A stretch of DNA of 64,000 bases, from the NCBI GenBank assembly GCA_029255685.2, contig CM055316.2:69083237-69147236 (forward strand), in the 5' to 3' direction. Source of the stretch: Silene conica. Its lineage: Eukaryota > Streptophyta > Magnoliopsida > Caryophyllales > Caryophyllaceae. The notes under the pieces were generated by a model, which made no database searches, was not told where the DNA came from, and was given only the letters and a program-made list of their open reading frames with translations. Positions 34,780 to 47,419 of the stretch are shown here, one piece after another (the first letter of the stretch is position 1; every line of letters starts with the position of its first letter). The position numbers were made by a program, and so were the translations under genes.

Positions 34780-35386
34780 GAATTATGTCATAATAGTGCG
34801 TTAATTATCCCAATTAAAATACCTTTCCGTCCTTGCCTCCAAACATGACTTAGTCAAACATACCACCCCCGTTCGGCATCTCACACGAGAAAAGTTGATA
34901 AACTTCCACTAAGGTAAAAGGTAACAGTTGCTTAACACGTTTGTATTAACACATTTATTAACGTGAATATTTTTACTAAACATTATTAAAAGTTTTAAGC
35001 ATTTTACATTCTTAGAAAATTCATTACGCTAAATCAGATAAGTTCATACATGACTATATTTTGTCGTATAAATTAACAATAATACGATAATTTGGACGAG
35101 ACATTTATTAAAATAGGAATAAAATCGTTTCAACTCATATCGTCGCTATACGGAAATACGCGATTTAAGAAAAGTACGGATGTAATGGTAATAATTACAT
35201 AGACCATTAGCTGCGTGCTAAACTAAATGACGGCTATAATGCCCATACGTTTCCCTAAACTATCTGATTAGACACTACTGTTCCGTGTAATTACTACGAG
35301 TAGCTGTTACACTCCAACCTTCATCATGCATACTCCATTCTGATCATTGTCCCTGCCCACATTCCCAAAACTCGTGCACATCTAAA
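34780..35386. other. Upstream region of F-box-like gene 2
   Basis: 600 bp without ORFs. It may contain the promoter of the plus-strand gene at 35387, but no TATA box can be singled out with confidence. Confidence 0.3.
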
Positions 35387-35893
35387 ATGGTGAAACCCTG
35401 TGGAAAAGTAATATACTTTAACGATGATGATAAGCCAGAATTCGTCGAACAATACGTTAATTGGAAAAAAAGTCAGTTTCAGTCCACCACCTTATTTTCA
35501 AAATTAACTGTTGAAGAGGAAGTGCCCTTTGGCAGCAGACCTCATCACCCATTCCTCAGTTTACCAGAACTTACTGATCATGTCTTCAACAAGCTCGATA
35601 GGCAAGGCAAAAGGAGTATGGCGGAGGTTTGTAAGGCATGGGCAGGACAGTATCTTGTTGGTACAGAAACATCTAAGTTTGACCTAGATTATGATCATGA
35701 ACTTGTGATGGAAAATCGTGGAAATCAGATATGGGTGACCAGAAACCAGAGGATGGTGTCAATCTCCTGCTCATGCAAGCCACCAAAGTCGAAAGCTAAG
35801 AAGAGAAAGGGACGTTACAGGAGGGGTAGCAGCTCAAAGTATGCGTAAGTTGAGAAGTCTGGCAGCGAGGGGTACTATGACTCTGATTGCTGA
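35387..35893 (+). pseudogene. F-box-like protein, paralogue 2 (premature stop)
   Basis: ATG 35387 (MVKPCGKVIYFNDDDKPEF). The F-box-like core HHPFLSLPELTDHVFNKLD and then KRSMAEVCKAWAG (about residues 53-87) is almost identical to the 59233 gene. A CxC motif (SISCSC) and a Lys/Arg-rich stretch follow. The frame meets TAA at 35846-35848 after 153 residues. In the same frame the next codons read VEKSGSEGYYDSDC and stop at 35891-35893, matching the tail of the 59233 gene, so the TAA is a recent nonsense change that removes the acidic tail. It lies on the strand opposite the RPA and Rep/helicase genes. The product might still be made as a shortened protein. Confidence 0.7.
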
Positions 35894-36599
35894 GTCTGCT
35901 AATAAGGTATCCGGTAATCTTTCTGAATATACATCTGTTATGTTTATAGCTAATATAATGCAAGATTTTATACTTGTTTTTGAGTTAAGCACCTTTCTTT
36001 TGGCTGCATTATTTCAATTTGGACTGCTCATAACATTGTTTTATTTTCAATTATTACTGCAATTTATTTGACAACAAGCTAATACGTTTGCAACCTGTAA
36101 TATTACGTCGTTAGAATTTAGGGATTATACCATAATCAGTAGGTAAGTTGTGAGATTGATTGTTTCTCCTGGATGATGATAGAACCTGGCGATGTGTATA
36201 TGGTTAAGTTTCTCTTGTGTTTATGATTTTAGCGATTTGAATTTGTCTTTTGATCAGGAGGAACTCGTGAACATATACGTCTGTTCGTAGTAGATAAACT
36301 TCTGTGTGGCATATTACTTTTAGTTTAGTGTGCTATGTTATTGAGGTTTTGTTGGTAATCTTCAACCATTAACAACTTCATTTTGATAATAGTGTTATAT
36401 ATTAAGCTGTGTATTGGAGCTATACAGGCGTGGGTGTCACCAGATTGGATTTCAACAGTACTGTTTACGTTTTCATTGAGCAAGGCACTCAATGTCATTA
36501 TTGGACACCGAAACAATAGGCATACGATTTATGGTCTTAGTCTTTTGTAGCTACAAACCATGGAGCATTTTAAGTTACTAAATTAGAATATATAGATGA
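35894..36599. other. Intergenic sequence after F-box-like gene 2
   Basis: 700 bp, T-rich at first. No ORF of note or recognisable element. Confidence 0.35.
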
Positions 36600-38800
36600 A
36601 CTTGTAATATAAAGAGTTCAGGTTGACATGCCTTTGTTAACTAAACAGACATTAATTGTGCATACTATGAGCACTATAACAGCAAAAGATAAACGGGTAA
36701 CATAGATATAGTTCATGTTGACACTGATTGTTAATTTGGAGTAGTCACTGGTTCTTAATTTGGGGTAGAGAGTACTGCAGACGGGGATCCTGTCTTCTCC
36801 TTCCTACACTTCCTTTTTGGGAGTTGTGGGTGTGACAAAGTTATTGCCACATCTTTCCCTGAATGAACAATTGTTGGATAGCTTGGAATCACAGGCTGGT
36901 CATCTTTAGCAGACTCATCACTACCGATTGTAGACATACTCTCGTCATGGTCTGTATAATCAGTAGGTTTTAGGTGTTTGATGTTAACATCCCCAACATG
37001 CTGGCTTTCTAGTGTGGTTCCTTCATTTGTTTGTTCCACAGTGATTTCAGGACCACTGCTCTCAGCACTCACTACGACACGCTTTATTATCCATTGCAGC
37101 ACATTGTTGGTTGACAGGCTATTAGCTGGAGCTACTTGAGCTTTGAAAGGCTTTGTGTCAAGTAATTCTTTGAGTGTTGTAAAGGTTGGCTCATCAGACT
37201 GCCAAGCAATACACCAGTTAATATGAAGAGTACTATTAATTTAGAAATAAAACAAAGTAAATTTAGACTCACATTATGCTTCATATGGAATATGTCAGAT
37301 GCGGACATCCTGAACAGTTGTTCAGTAACATCTGTAAACATAGTAAAGGACAGTGTTCCAGTGCCATCTGATACTTCACAATTGAAAGTAACCCTACATT
37401 TCACAAAAACATTTTTAATGGAATGTATATTTTCAATTTCACCAAAGCCAGTGTTAACCTGGTCTTATTCATAAATATAATGCACTGCTCACTTATATAT
37501 AACTCAGTAATTGTCAAATGAGCACAAGTCTTACTTTGGTTCTGAGGTGCAATTAGGCTTAGCGCAGCTGTCACAAGTATATGTGTTGCCTGGTTGTATG
37601 TTTGACCGCTTTGAACAATTTGAGCAACCCATGTATGCATTAATTTTCTATTGTAGATAGGAATTGTGGATCACGTCAAGTTTCTAAGCTATGGTCTTAT
37701 ACTATTGGACATAGGAATTGTGGATCACCGCAAGTTACTAAGCCAACATACATAGTTAAACATGTAATGTAAATAGTTCGTGTTGACATGTATCTGTCAA
37801 CTAAATAGTCCTTTATTGTGCATACTATAAGCACTACAACAGCAAAAGTTAAATTCTTAATATAGATAGACTTCATGTTGATGATAGATATTAATTCGAG
37901 TAGACACTGGTTATTAGGTTGGCGTAGACAGAACAACAGTTGGGGATCCTTACTTCTCCTTCTTACATTTCCTCTTTGGAAGTTATGGGTGTGGCAAACT
38001 TACTGCCACATCTTTCCCTGGGTCAGCAATTGTTAGATTACCTGGAGACACAGGCTGATCATTGTTACCACCCTCATCAACAACCGTCGTAGACGTAAGG
38101 TCGTCATGCTCAGTGTCATGAGCAGGGGTGTGATGTGTGATGCTAACATCCCCAACATTCTGGTTGTCCTGTGTGATCTCTACACTCTGTTGTTCCCCAC
38201 TGATGTCAGTACTTGTGCTGTCAGGACTCACTATGACACGCTTCATAGTCCACTGCAGTATATTGTTGGTTGACAGTGTATTAGCTGGAGCTACTTGGGC
38301 TTTGAAAGGCGTAGTATCAAGTAACCGTTTGAGTGTTGAAAAGGTTGGCTCGTCAGACTACCAAGCAATACACCAGTTATTATTAAGAGTCAAATTACTT
38401 TTAAAATGAATTGAAATAAAATTACACTCACATTGTGCTTCATATGAAATATATCAGATGCCGACATTCTGAATAGCTGTTCAGTAGTTTCTGTAAAGAC
38501 GGTAAAGGATAGTGTTCCAGTGCCATCTGTTACATCACAATTGAAAGTGACCCTGCATTTCATGCGAACATTAGGTGTGGAATTTTAAGACTGAATTTTA
38601 GCAAGGCTAGTATCAGTTGGTACTGATTCCTACTTAAAATGTTTTATGTAATGATAGAGCTAAGAATGATTATCAAATGATCAGGAATCTTACTTCGGTT
38701 CTGGGGTGCAGTTAGGTTTGGCGCAGGTGTCACAGGTGTAGGTATTTCCTGGTTGTATGTTTGTCCGCTTTGAACAGTTTGAGCATCCCATGTATGCATT
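36600..38800 (-). repeat. Tandem duplication of RPA-like 3' exons (two ~1.1 kb units)
   Basis: Unit 1 is about 36600-37640 and unit 2 about 37720-38800. Shared landmarks in the same order: TTGTGCATACTA(T)(G/A)AGCAC, GGGGATCCT, the basic tail coding segment, GTATTAGCTGGAGCTACTTG, AGTGTTCCAGTGCCATCTG, and the zinc-ribbon exon. Confidence 0.75.
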
Positions 38801-40954
38801 TATTTTATCAAAATCAACATCTGGTATTGTTACCTCTAACCAATGGCGCTCATCTTGCAAAGTCGTTTTGGCCTGATCATGGAATGTAAGACACATAAGC
38901 ATATGTATTAAACAGCTGTTAACTGGTTACTCCTAATAAGTACAAGTATATAATTTGCGTTAATGTAATTACGCTGGTTATTTTAAGCCTATTTGTAGTA
39001 TAAGACCTCATTCATGTTTGAACTATTGTGTGATATTTGCAACATTCTGTACTGATATAGGACTGCTGACATGGTCCAGTTGTGAATATGGCGCAGGTAA
39101 TTATGCAGTATTTTGGATAGCTTTTTGGAACGGAGGGTTGAAATGGTCGCAGTACTGTCAGCTAGCACAGGCGCCTTCACACTCAAAACTCTGCTTTGTA
39201 ATTTTGTCAATGCCATAACGTGGCTAGCCATCCTGCACACTCAGGTAGATCAATTGTAAGAAAGAATACATTTTGTCTAGAAGGTATGTTGCTTGCTCAG
39301 GTGAAGTTTAGTTTAGTACCATGCTTTAAGAGCATCAGCTTTATCACCGTCAGGTGAGTGAACAAAGACAGTAGAAGTAGATGTAGTCATCGAAAAGCCT
39401 GGTCCATTTGAAACTGTATTAGAATAGTTCTGAATGTCTTATTGATGCAAACTAAGCTAATATTTTGAGAATTTGCAAAACATTAATCTACAAAATGCAT
39501 TATAAAAATATTAATCATGACCACCAGAACCTTTGTGCATTGTTACTCTGAGGGCGGTTATACCAACTGCCTTGAATTTACCAGGTTGTGGCATTAGTAT
39601 AGTGCAGTCATCCTGTACGAGATCGTCCCAAACCGAGATGGACAGAGGTTGTGTAGTACTGCAAGAGCATTAACATTAGCATTAGCAACAATACGATATT
39701 AGATGTTATGATTATACAGAACAATATGGAGTCTAAATTTTCAAAGCATCTGGGATCAGTCACCTCTGGTCGATTACTATGATTTCACGCACAGATGTTT
39801 CACGGGACTTTGATGTGACAATTTTACGTGGCTGATCTTCTACAAAGAGGACAACAGCTACTATGTCTACAAGGCATTTGAGGGATGCTAGTGAGAGGCT
39901 GATTATAAACAGAACTTATTGTTAATACATGCAATATATGTAGATAGGTTGCGATTTTGAAATTTACCAAACATCTCACTGTAGTCAGGTGCACGAGGTA
40001 TTTGGGAAATTGGGCGATAGTCAATATCAGCACATCCACTATCAACTTCGACAGGCATGATAATGGTACGTCTATTGAAAGACATCTGATAGTCCATCTC
40101 AGATTCATTTGACTTATACTCAGGTTTTATAGGGCTTATGGTAGCATTTGATATTTCATATTTCTGATTGCGCTTTATAGCATCCTCATATATATCCACT
40201 TGATCAGCAAAAAGAGCAGCACGCATTTTGTTTCCCTGCCCAAAACATGTCGAAAAGCCTACCTTATCAAACACGGTATTTCATTTGTTCATAGATCAGA
40301 TAGGAATTTGTTCACCAAGAACTAACAACGTCAACATAGGATTATAAATAGACAGTACACTTGAAAAATAATGTATTAGGAAATTCAACAGAATCCATTA
40401 ATGTGATATATTTTGAAACAGAATGACATTAGTTGATGATACTCACTTCGAAGATTGCATCTTTTTATAAAAAAAGTAGTCTATGAGCAACTATGCTATA
40501 GTATATAATGTGAAGAAATTCACTCAAGGTTACAACCACCATTAGCTGGAGTATATGTATCTGTGTTGCAAAAATCCTATTAATTGTTAAGAATAGGAAT
40601 GGTTATTGATGTATAACCACTGTCAAAATACTCCTTTTTTAGAGGAGTATACTAAAACATTCATCAATTAGAAGTAATTATATATGCATTAGTCCTGATA
40701 TGAAGCCTTATCAATTGGCTAGAACATGACCCATATTATGGAAGCTATCTGCAATGTATCCTTGATATATAAGAAGAAGTTATCAAATTTGCATAAATGA
40801 GTTCAATTACCTTATCATCTTCGAATAACAAGCTTTGATATTGCACCTTAACAGGGGATGACTTTGGACGACGTTTCTCAACCACTCTCACATTGACTTT
40901 GTAGTTCTTGGAAGTGTCAGATAACTCATTGAGGTAAACTTTCTGGTGTTTCAT
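36755..40954 (-). CDS. RPA70-like single-stranded DNA-binding protein (Helitron-associated), multi-exon
   Basis: The first exon is ATG 40954-40811 (KVYLNELSDTSKNYKVNVRV ... LFEDDK), with donor GTAATT. The next exon, 40235-39968 (NKMRAALFADQVDIYEDAIK ... PRAPDYSEMF), is an OB-fold of the DNA-binding-domain A type. Further exons: about 39890-39785 (DIVAVVLFVEDQPRKIV), 39665-39540 (ISVWDDLVQDD), 39420-39340 (FVHSPDGDKADALKAW), then the zinc ribbon (about 38850-38696; GCSNCSKRTNIQPGNTYTC) and the last OB-fold exons. These end in an acidic tail with a basic patch (LPKRKCRKEK). RPA coats single-stranded DNA during replication, and plant Helitrons often carry such genes, presumably to protect the transposing strand. 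The terminal exons are present twice, so the 3' end is ambiguous. Exon edges are approximate and a stop interrupts one central exon (near 39225). Confidence 0.75.
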
Positions 40955-42163
40955 TCTGTTGTAGGAAGATATTATTAAGTGTGTATTAAATACAATGGAA
41001 TAAATTACTTAAAAGGATATCTAATAGTCTTATAACTAATATAAAATTTATACATTTGCATAATTATATGATGCCTTAACACCATCGTTTTTTTCAGTTG
41101 CTAATGCCATCAAAAAGACAGAATCGCTCAGTTACAAATTCATACCTGGAAAAGGTGTGTTGGAAAATTAGATATGTTAGATTGAGGAAAGTTATGGTGA
41201 AATATCAGATGGTTATTAATAGTGTAATTTTTTACATAATAAACTTGGAGTGTAGTATTAGTGAAGGTCCATACCAAAATATGTACAGTGGTGGTTGCTG
41301 AGAATGTGTACTATGCACAGTTATTTGCGTGAAGTTGTCTAACTTGGTACATTATAGGGGTATGGTGTATGTACTAACTTTCCATGATTTAAGGGATTGA
41401 AAATCCCATCAAATTTGTATTATCATTGTAAATATTAGCACCAAGAAATATGAGGTTAATAATATGTTTTTTTATACTGGACAATGCTGTTCTTTTTTTG
41501 TCAATGGCTTGATTAGTTTGTTGTGTATGTCTTTATGCAATATACAATGTGTATTCCCAATTACCATTGGATGGTATCACTGTACATGAATTATGGGCGT
41601 TTCTGTTTAGTTCTGTTTGTGAAGCTAAGTAGTTAATCAGATGTTGTGTGGAACAATTAGATGCAATTTAAGAGTTATACTTGTATGGATTTATCATTAC
41701 TTAGTTACCACCAACACTTGATAGTAATGGTGTAAATTTAAATACTTGACTATAATAATGCATGAGTTACACTTAACATTACATTCAACACCAAATTCCG
41801 AATTTAATTTCTGAATCAGCGACAGTTTGATACAAGTGCAACTTAAGATGGCTGTTCAGCGACATATTGGATTTCAGTACCGTATAGAACACTAAAGCAT
41901 ATGACAATTAACAGATGAATAATTAGTTGCTAAAACTTGTCCACAATATTCATCAGCAGTCGTTATAAGCAGCAAAACAGTGTTCCTTTGCGTTACAGTA
42001 CATCCAACCATCGATGCGCACAATGTAATAACAACCTAGGTTGCTGTAATAACACAAATGTTTTTTGCTTGAACTATATACATCCGACCAATGCTGCAAA
42101 ATGGTTTGAGCTGCTGTAGCCAAATATCAAAAGTACGGACACAAGGCCAACTGCCATTAGATG
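40955..42163. other. Spacer between RPA-like and Rep/helicase genes
   Basis: 1.2 kb with no convincing ORF or element; probably promoter and UTRs of the flanking minus-strand genes. Confidence 0.4.
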
Positions 42164-45100
42164 CTATATAATACCTGCAAGCCTCAAAACATCAAAAGAA
42201 ACCATGTTCCTGATACAATTCCTGTTCATCTCGGAACCATTACATGCAGCAACGACAGTAACTTTGACCGCTTCCCTGACTCGCGAAAGTGCGACATAAA
42301 GTTGTCCTGGTGAAAAGCATTGTCTAGGAAGGTAGACAACAACCCTGTCTAACGTCTGACCCTGCGACTTGTTGATTGTCATTGCGAAACTAAGTTTGAG
42401 TGGAAACTGATTGCGCTGAAACTGGAACGGGAAGTTTGAAGAGCTAGATGGGCGCATCTTGATGCGAGGAATGAAGACATGCTGACCGTTATAATGACCA
42501 CTGGTTATAATACATTCGACCATATTTGGGGTAAACCCTGCACATATAAGCCTTGTACCGTTGCATAGGCCTGCAGATGGAAGCAGGTTTCTTAATAAAA
42601 TGACTGGAGCGTCCTTCTTCAATACCAACTCATACGGACTCATGCCACCAGGACATAGTTTGTTTATAAATTCTGAAGGGTATATGTTGCAGTTATCCGA
42701 AAGAACTGTATCAAAACCCTTGTACGTAACTGCTTCACCAGGGAACTTGTTAATCATGTATGTATTTATATCATCAACATCCTCATTCATAGGCGTAAGT
42801 ATGGAACGATGAATAAATATATCAATCCCAATACTGTTGAGGTCGACATCTGGATATACAGTATCAGCAACTATACTTACAAGATCTGCACCTAATTGGG
42901 TTGTATCCATAACAATTCCATCAGGCAGTTCAACCATCTCAGACTCGCATGTCTGGAGCTGACCGTTTCCAAGGGATAGCAAAAAATTTGAAAAGTGTGG
43001 ATCAGTTTTAGCCCTTATATTAACGGTTAGTCTGAATTTTATAAACTGTGGCCAAATATCAGAGGCAACTAATGTAGAATTAACCAACTCACGAATAGAC
43101 TTTTTTTGTACCACTGGTAGAACCTGCCGGAAATCTCCACCAAATACAATAAGTTTGCCACCAAACAACAAATCAGGATTGCACAGATCTCGCAGAAGCT
43201 GATCTAATGCCTCAACACTTTCCCTTCTTGCCATAGATGCCTCATCCCATATGATTAGAGTAGATGCTTTTATAAGAGCAGCAAGACTACTCTGCTTGGG
43301 CACAGAGCACGACAACGAAACATCCAAATCTAGAGGAAGTTTAAATCGTGAGTGGGCAGTTCTTCCTGACGGGATATTGGCTGCAGCAATACCCGAAGAA
43401 GCAGTAGCAAGGACAATTTTACCCATCAGCCTTATTTCTGCATACAAGGCATTGTACAGGTATGTCTTACCAGTCCCCCCTGGACCATCCACAAAAAAAG
43501 ATCCTGGCTTGTTATGCACAGCATAATCAGTTATCATGTCAAAAGCTCTCTGCTGCTCTTGGTTCAATGATTTCCGACATACGACACATTCGTTTGGTAT
43601 TGGTGCATTGAGTGCATCAAGTGTATCTTGTGATGTCCGGATCTCTGCACCCTGTGGACCTATCAAATCCGATAAACCAAAACTTTTTAGAGTCCTGCCC
43701 ATTGCTTCCACTTGTTGCTCTAATCGTTGCACAGTAAGGACCCGTGCAGCGTATGGATCGCCTGGATGTTCGTTTCTGTAGTCTTCTGACAATGAGCTAT
43801 AATATTTTTCCCATAATGCACTTGGATCCTTAGGCTGACAAAAAATTAACAAAGTAACAAATAGGCGCCGCAAGGCAGCTGGCATTTCTACTTGTTTGGC
43901 CTCATCTAAACACAGTTCTACCATATTGTCATCCTCAATAAGCTGCAGTTTCAACGCAGCTTCCTGGAACGTAGCACATTCATAACCATTGACTGTTCTC
44001 AAGTCTATACGATTTTGGAGCAGACACGTGTGTCAACAACAAACGCAGGAAGTAACGCTCTCCTTCTGAGGGTGCCACAAAAAAAAGACAAGATATTGTG
44101 AATGTTTTATTCTTACGTTTCAACCATGTTCGTTGAAATGTATCCCATCGGTAGTGCTCAACAAAGCTCCCATATAGATGTCTCCAATTTGGATTTGCGG
44201 CATTCTCACTATTCAATCTAAAGAATTCAGTAAGCGGAGTCCTGACACGTTTTTTGTTGGACACTACATGGGTTAATCTCTCATGAGGCCTCATCTGTAT
44301 TGTTTGCATACCTTCTAAATGAACTGGCAGCACCATCACTGCAGGTTGCATTTCAAACAAGTCAAACCCATAGATACGCCAGGCAGCTTCAATAGGAGAT
44401 ACCCATCTACCAGACTGGTACTGTTCTATTTCATCAACTGGTTTGACTTCCCCTTCCCCCGCTACGTTGAATGATATCCTGTCATGCCCCTTATAAACAT
44501 ACTTGTACAGGTACTTCACCGCCTGAATAGTTGAGCAGACCTCCACATTAATATGGCAATCAAAAAGGTCCAGTAAATATGGGTTGTATGGAATTACCCA
44601 GCGATTGTTAAGCATTTCACCTCTCACTCGCACAATGTCGGCTGTAGGCATACGTTTGTACACTGGATAACCGTCATCATTGTTGGTTGTCTCAGATACG
44701 TATGGTTTCGGATATAAGTACTTGCAATTGCCTGGACTGCTTTTATGCTTCATACATGCACACTCAGGATCTAGTTTCCCACATGGACCGTGCATCATGT
44801 GCTTTATCACAGCTGCACGCAGATTCGCATTTGACTGAGAAGGGATTTCAGCAGATACGAATTTGTCAAAATCAGCTGGACAGTTCATCCTGCTACCAGC
44901 TTTCATAATCACCAAGAAATGAGCATGAGGCAAGCCTCTTTTCTGAAACTCAACTACATATACAAACGCAGCAACTTCTCCAAAAATTTTGTCATCAACC
45001 ATTTTTTTTTTAACAGTAATAGTTTTGCTCGGAATACTCTAGCCACAATATCAGGACGATTTTGAGCTTCTTCTCTAGGGGCCAGCTCATTTTTTATTTC

Positions 45101-46820
45101 AGGCCAATTTGAATTGCATGTCATAGTTATAAAAAAATCTGGTTTTCCAAATCGCTGAACAAGAGCCATTGCATTTAGATATCTCCTCTTCATGTCTCGA
45201 GGTCCACCAATATATGTTGCTGGGAGAATGACGCGCCGCCCTACATTTGCTGCACACTGTTCACCAGCATCAATGGTGTCAAGCAATCCCTGGTACAATT
45301 CAGATCTGATTGTATCTTGATTATGCCTAAGGTAATCTAACCGGGTGTTTTCTAACTTAACGTACATGTCAACGATATATTGCTGTAAGCATCTCCCAGC
45401 TCTCAACATCATATTTCCTGGTCTATTTTGCAGTTTATAACAATAATACTCACGACATGAGATATTTCGTTCGTCTGAATTCTTCTGACAAGAACTATCT
45501 GTAATTTTAAAAAAATCATTACTATTGTTTATTACACAAAATGAAATTAGTAAACATTCTATTGCAACAACCATTCAGACTTCAATAAATATACACGTAT
45601 AACTTACGTTGTGCCTCTGCATCCAAGAGAGTATCAGCATCTGTGAAGCTAGATGGAGGCGGTGTTGAACTCTGTACGGCTCCTTGTGTCTTATTTTTGG
45701 CCACGTGCTTCTTTAGCCCTTGTCGCCATCCACATTCTCCTTTGGGAAACAACAACGGATACTGTAGTGGATCATAACAGCCATAATAATGCATGACTCG
45801 ATGCGAGACCTCACTGTGGCTAGTAACCAGTATGTGAGGTCCATCAGTCTCACCAGACGTAGAATTGTCAGGCCAAATTGCAGCAACCTCGTCAGACGTG
45901 GGAGCATTGCTTACACGCTGGTCCTGGTTAGGATTTTTGGTGATAACTATCTTAGTATTGGTAGTAACAGTCACATCCTTTAAGGATCGGAAGAAGCGAG
46001 CATATGGATTTGTCTCTGTTACATTCATTAAGATATTAATGACAGCTGCATCGAGTTCCTTGAAACACGCTGCACGATTTGCAGTTTCTTGCATACCATC
46101 GTAAAAGTACAGTTGTAGGAATTTTGGGTGACTGCCACAAGGAAGTAGGTCCGGTACATTGTGGTACATTTGACCATGAAGCTTAAAAACATAAATACCT
46201 TTAATCGTCTGTGATTCAAACTTCCCACCAATGGATGTAAAGGCAAATAAGTTATTATACAGACGTGCAAACTTTCGAAAATGTACTGCTGTTGGGTCCG
46301 CTGAGGTGTACAGCTTGGTTAGTAGTGGTGGAAATGTACTGGAAGGCAGCACAATAGCTCCATTTGCACAACAAAATGTTTTTGATTCATAGATTATTCT
46401 CTTTGCAAAGCATTTGTCACATGATGGAACATCTGGCAACTTGAAAGGGGAACCAACTAATGGTTGACCAATCATAGCAAGTGGTAAACCTAATATCCAG
46501 GACACAAAGTATCAGATATCAGTCTAAAAAACATAAATATGCATATCACAACGATTCACACATTTACCAGGTTGTGGTCTTGGACTGGGCTTTCTGCCAC
46601 GTTTTTTTGGAGGAATAGTATCTGATTTTGCGAACGTATCCCTAAGTGTAGACAACAAAAGCAGTATGGTGCTTACATTATACATAATACAAAGTTAATT
46701 AAGGTAACGAGCATTGCTACACTACCTCGTCTCGCTGGTTTCTGCTTGTATCTGAGTCTTACACTTGCGTTTAGTCTTGCCAGAACCATGTACGTTAGCG
46801 TAAAAAGGGAAGTTGTCATC
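42164..46820 (-). pseudogene. Helitron Rep/helicase (HUH endonuclease and PIF1-family helicase), two frameshifts
   Basis: The defining enzyme of Helitrons, which nicks DNA and unwinds it for rolling-circle transposition. Exons on the minus strand: about 46820-46725, 46650-46567 (PPKKRGRKPSP), 46488-45613, then 45499-42164, with introns bearing GT/AG. The Helitron-like N domain has PDFFITMTCNSNWPEI, the HUH motif GLPHAHFLVI and the two-tyrosine motif KYLYKYVYKGHDR. The helicase has Walker A GPGGTGKTYLYNAL, Walker B LIIWDEASM, GDFRQVLPVV, a C-terminal INKSQGQTLDRVVVYL and ALSRVR. The frame breaks twice by one base: in the T10/A10 run at 45002-45011 just before the HUH motif, and near 44005 at the Rep-helicase linker. 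All motifs are otherwise intact, so inactivation is recent or the homopolymer break is an assembly error. 46821-47419 holds at most one more small exon (46905-46975). Confidence 0.9.
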
Positions 46821-47419
46821 TGAAAGCAACAATGTCGGTAATCATGGTAAATATAAAGTAAGTATGAGAGTGTTTGCAAACATCATTACAGTATAGCAAC
46901 GTACCCATTGAGTAATAAATTGTAGAGAATTCAATCCTCAATGTAACATAGCCATGTCCACCACTCTGTCTAACAAACACCACAAAACATCAGAATCACA
47001 TTAACAAGTATCAGATACCAATTAAACACAAAGTGGCATATAAACTGTTTACGCACTTGTCTAGCTAATTACAGAATGACATCAACAATGTAAATATTAT
47101 ATTGCAAATAGTAGATTATTTGAAAATATAACATGACATGCTACATTAGATATAATGTAAGTTATGCAAGTGCTGTATGATTCAAACACACCTTATAAGC
47201 AAAAGTTTTCGATGTTCATTCATCCATAAAACATAATGGTAATTAATACAACAAAAGTCAATAGTAGATAAGTAGATTACAAATTTAAAGATCATATGCT
47301 CTAAGGCACCAAACATAACCACTCCTAAATAGATACTAAGTTCTGCAATTATTTATGTCTGGCCAACACTAATCTGCAAAACATATCCATATTCCAAAAC
47401 AATAGGTTCCATGCCATCT

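Noticed and set aside
37401..37640. 79-aa ORF as a separate gene
   Set aside because: The real coding frame of this stretch is the RPA zinc ribbon in another frame (GCSNCSKRSNIQPG).
40745..40954. Stand-alone 69-aa gene
   Set aside because: It is the first exon of the RPA-like gene; the donor site after LFEDDK is clear.
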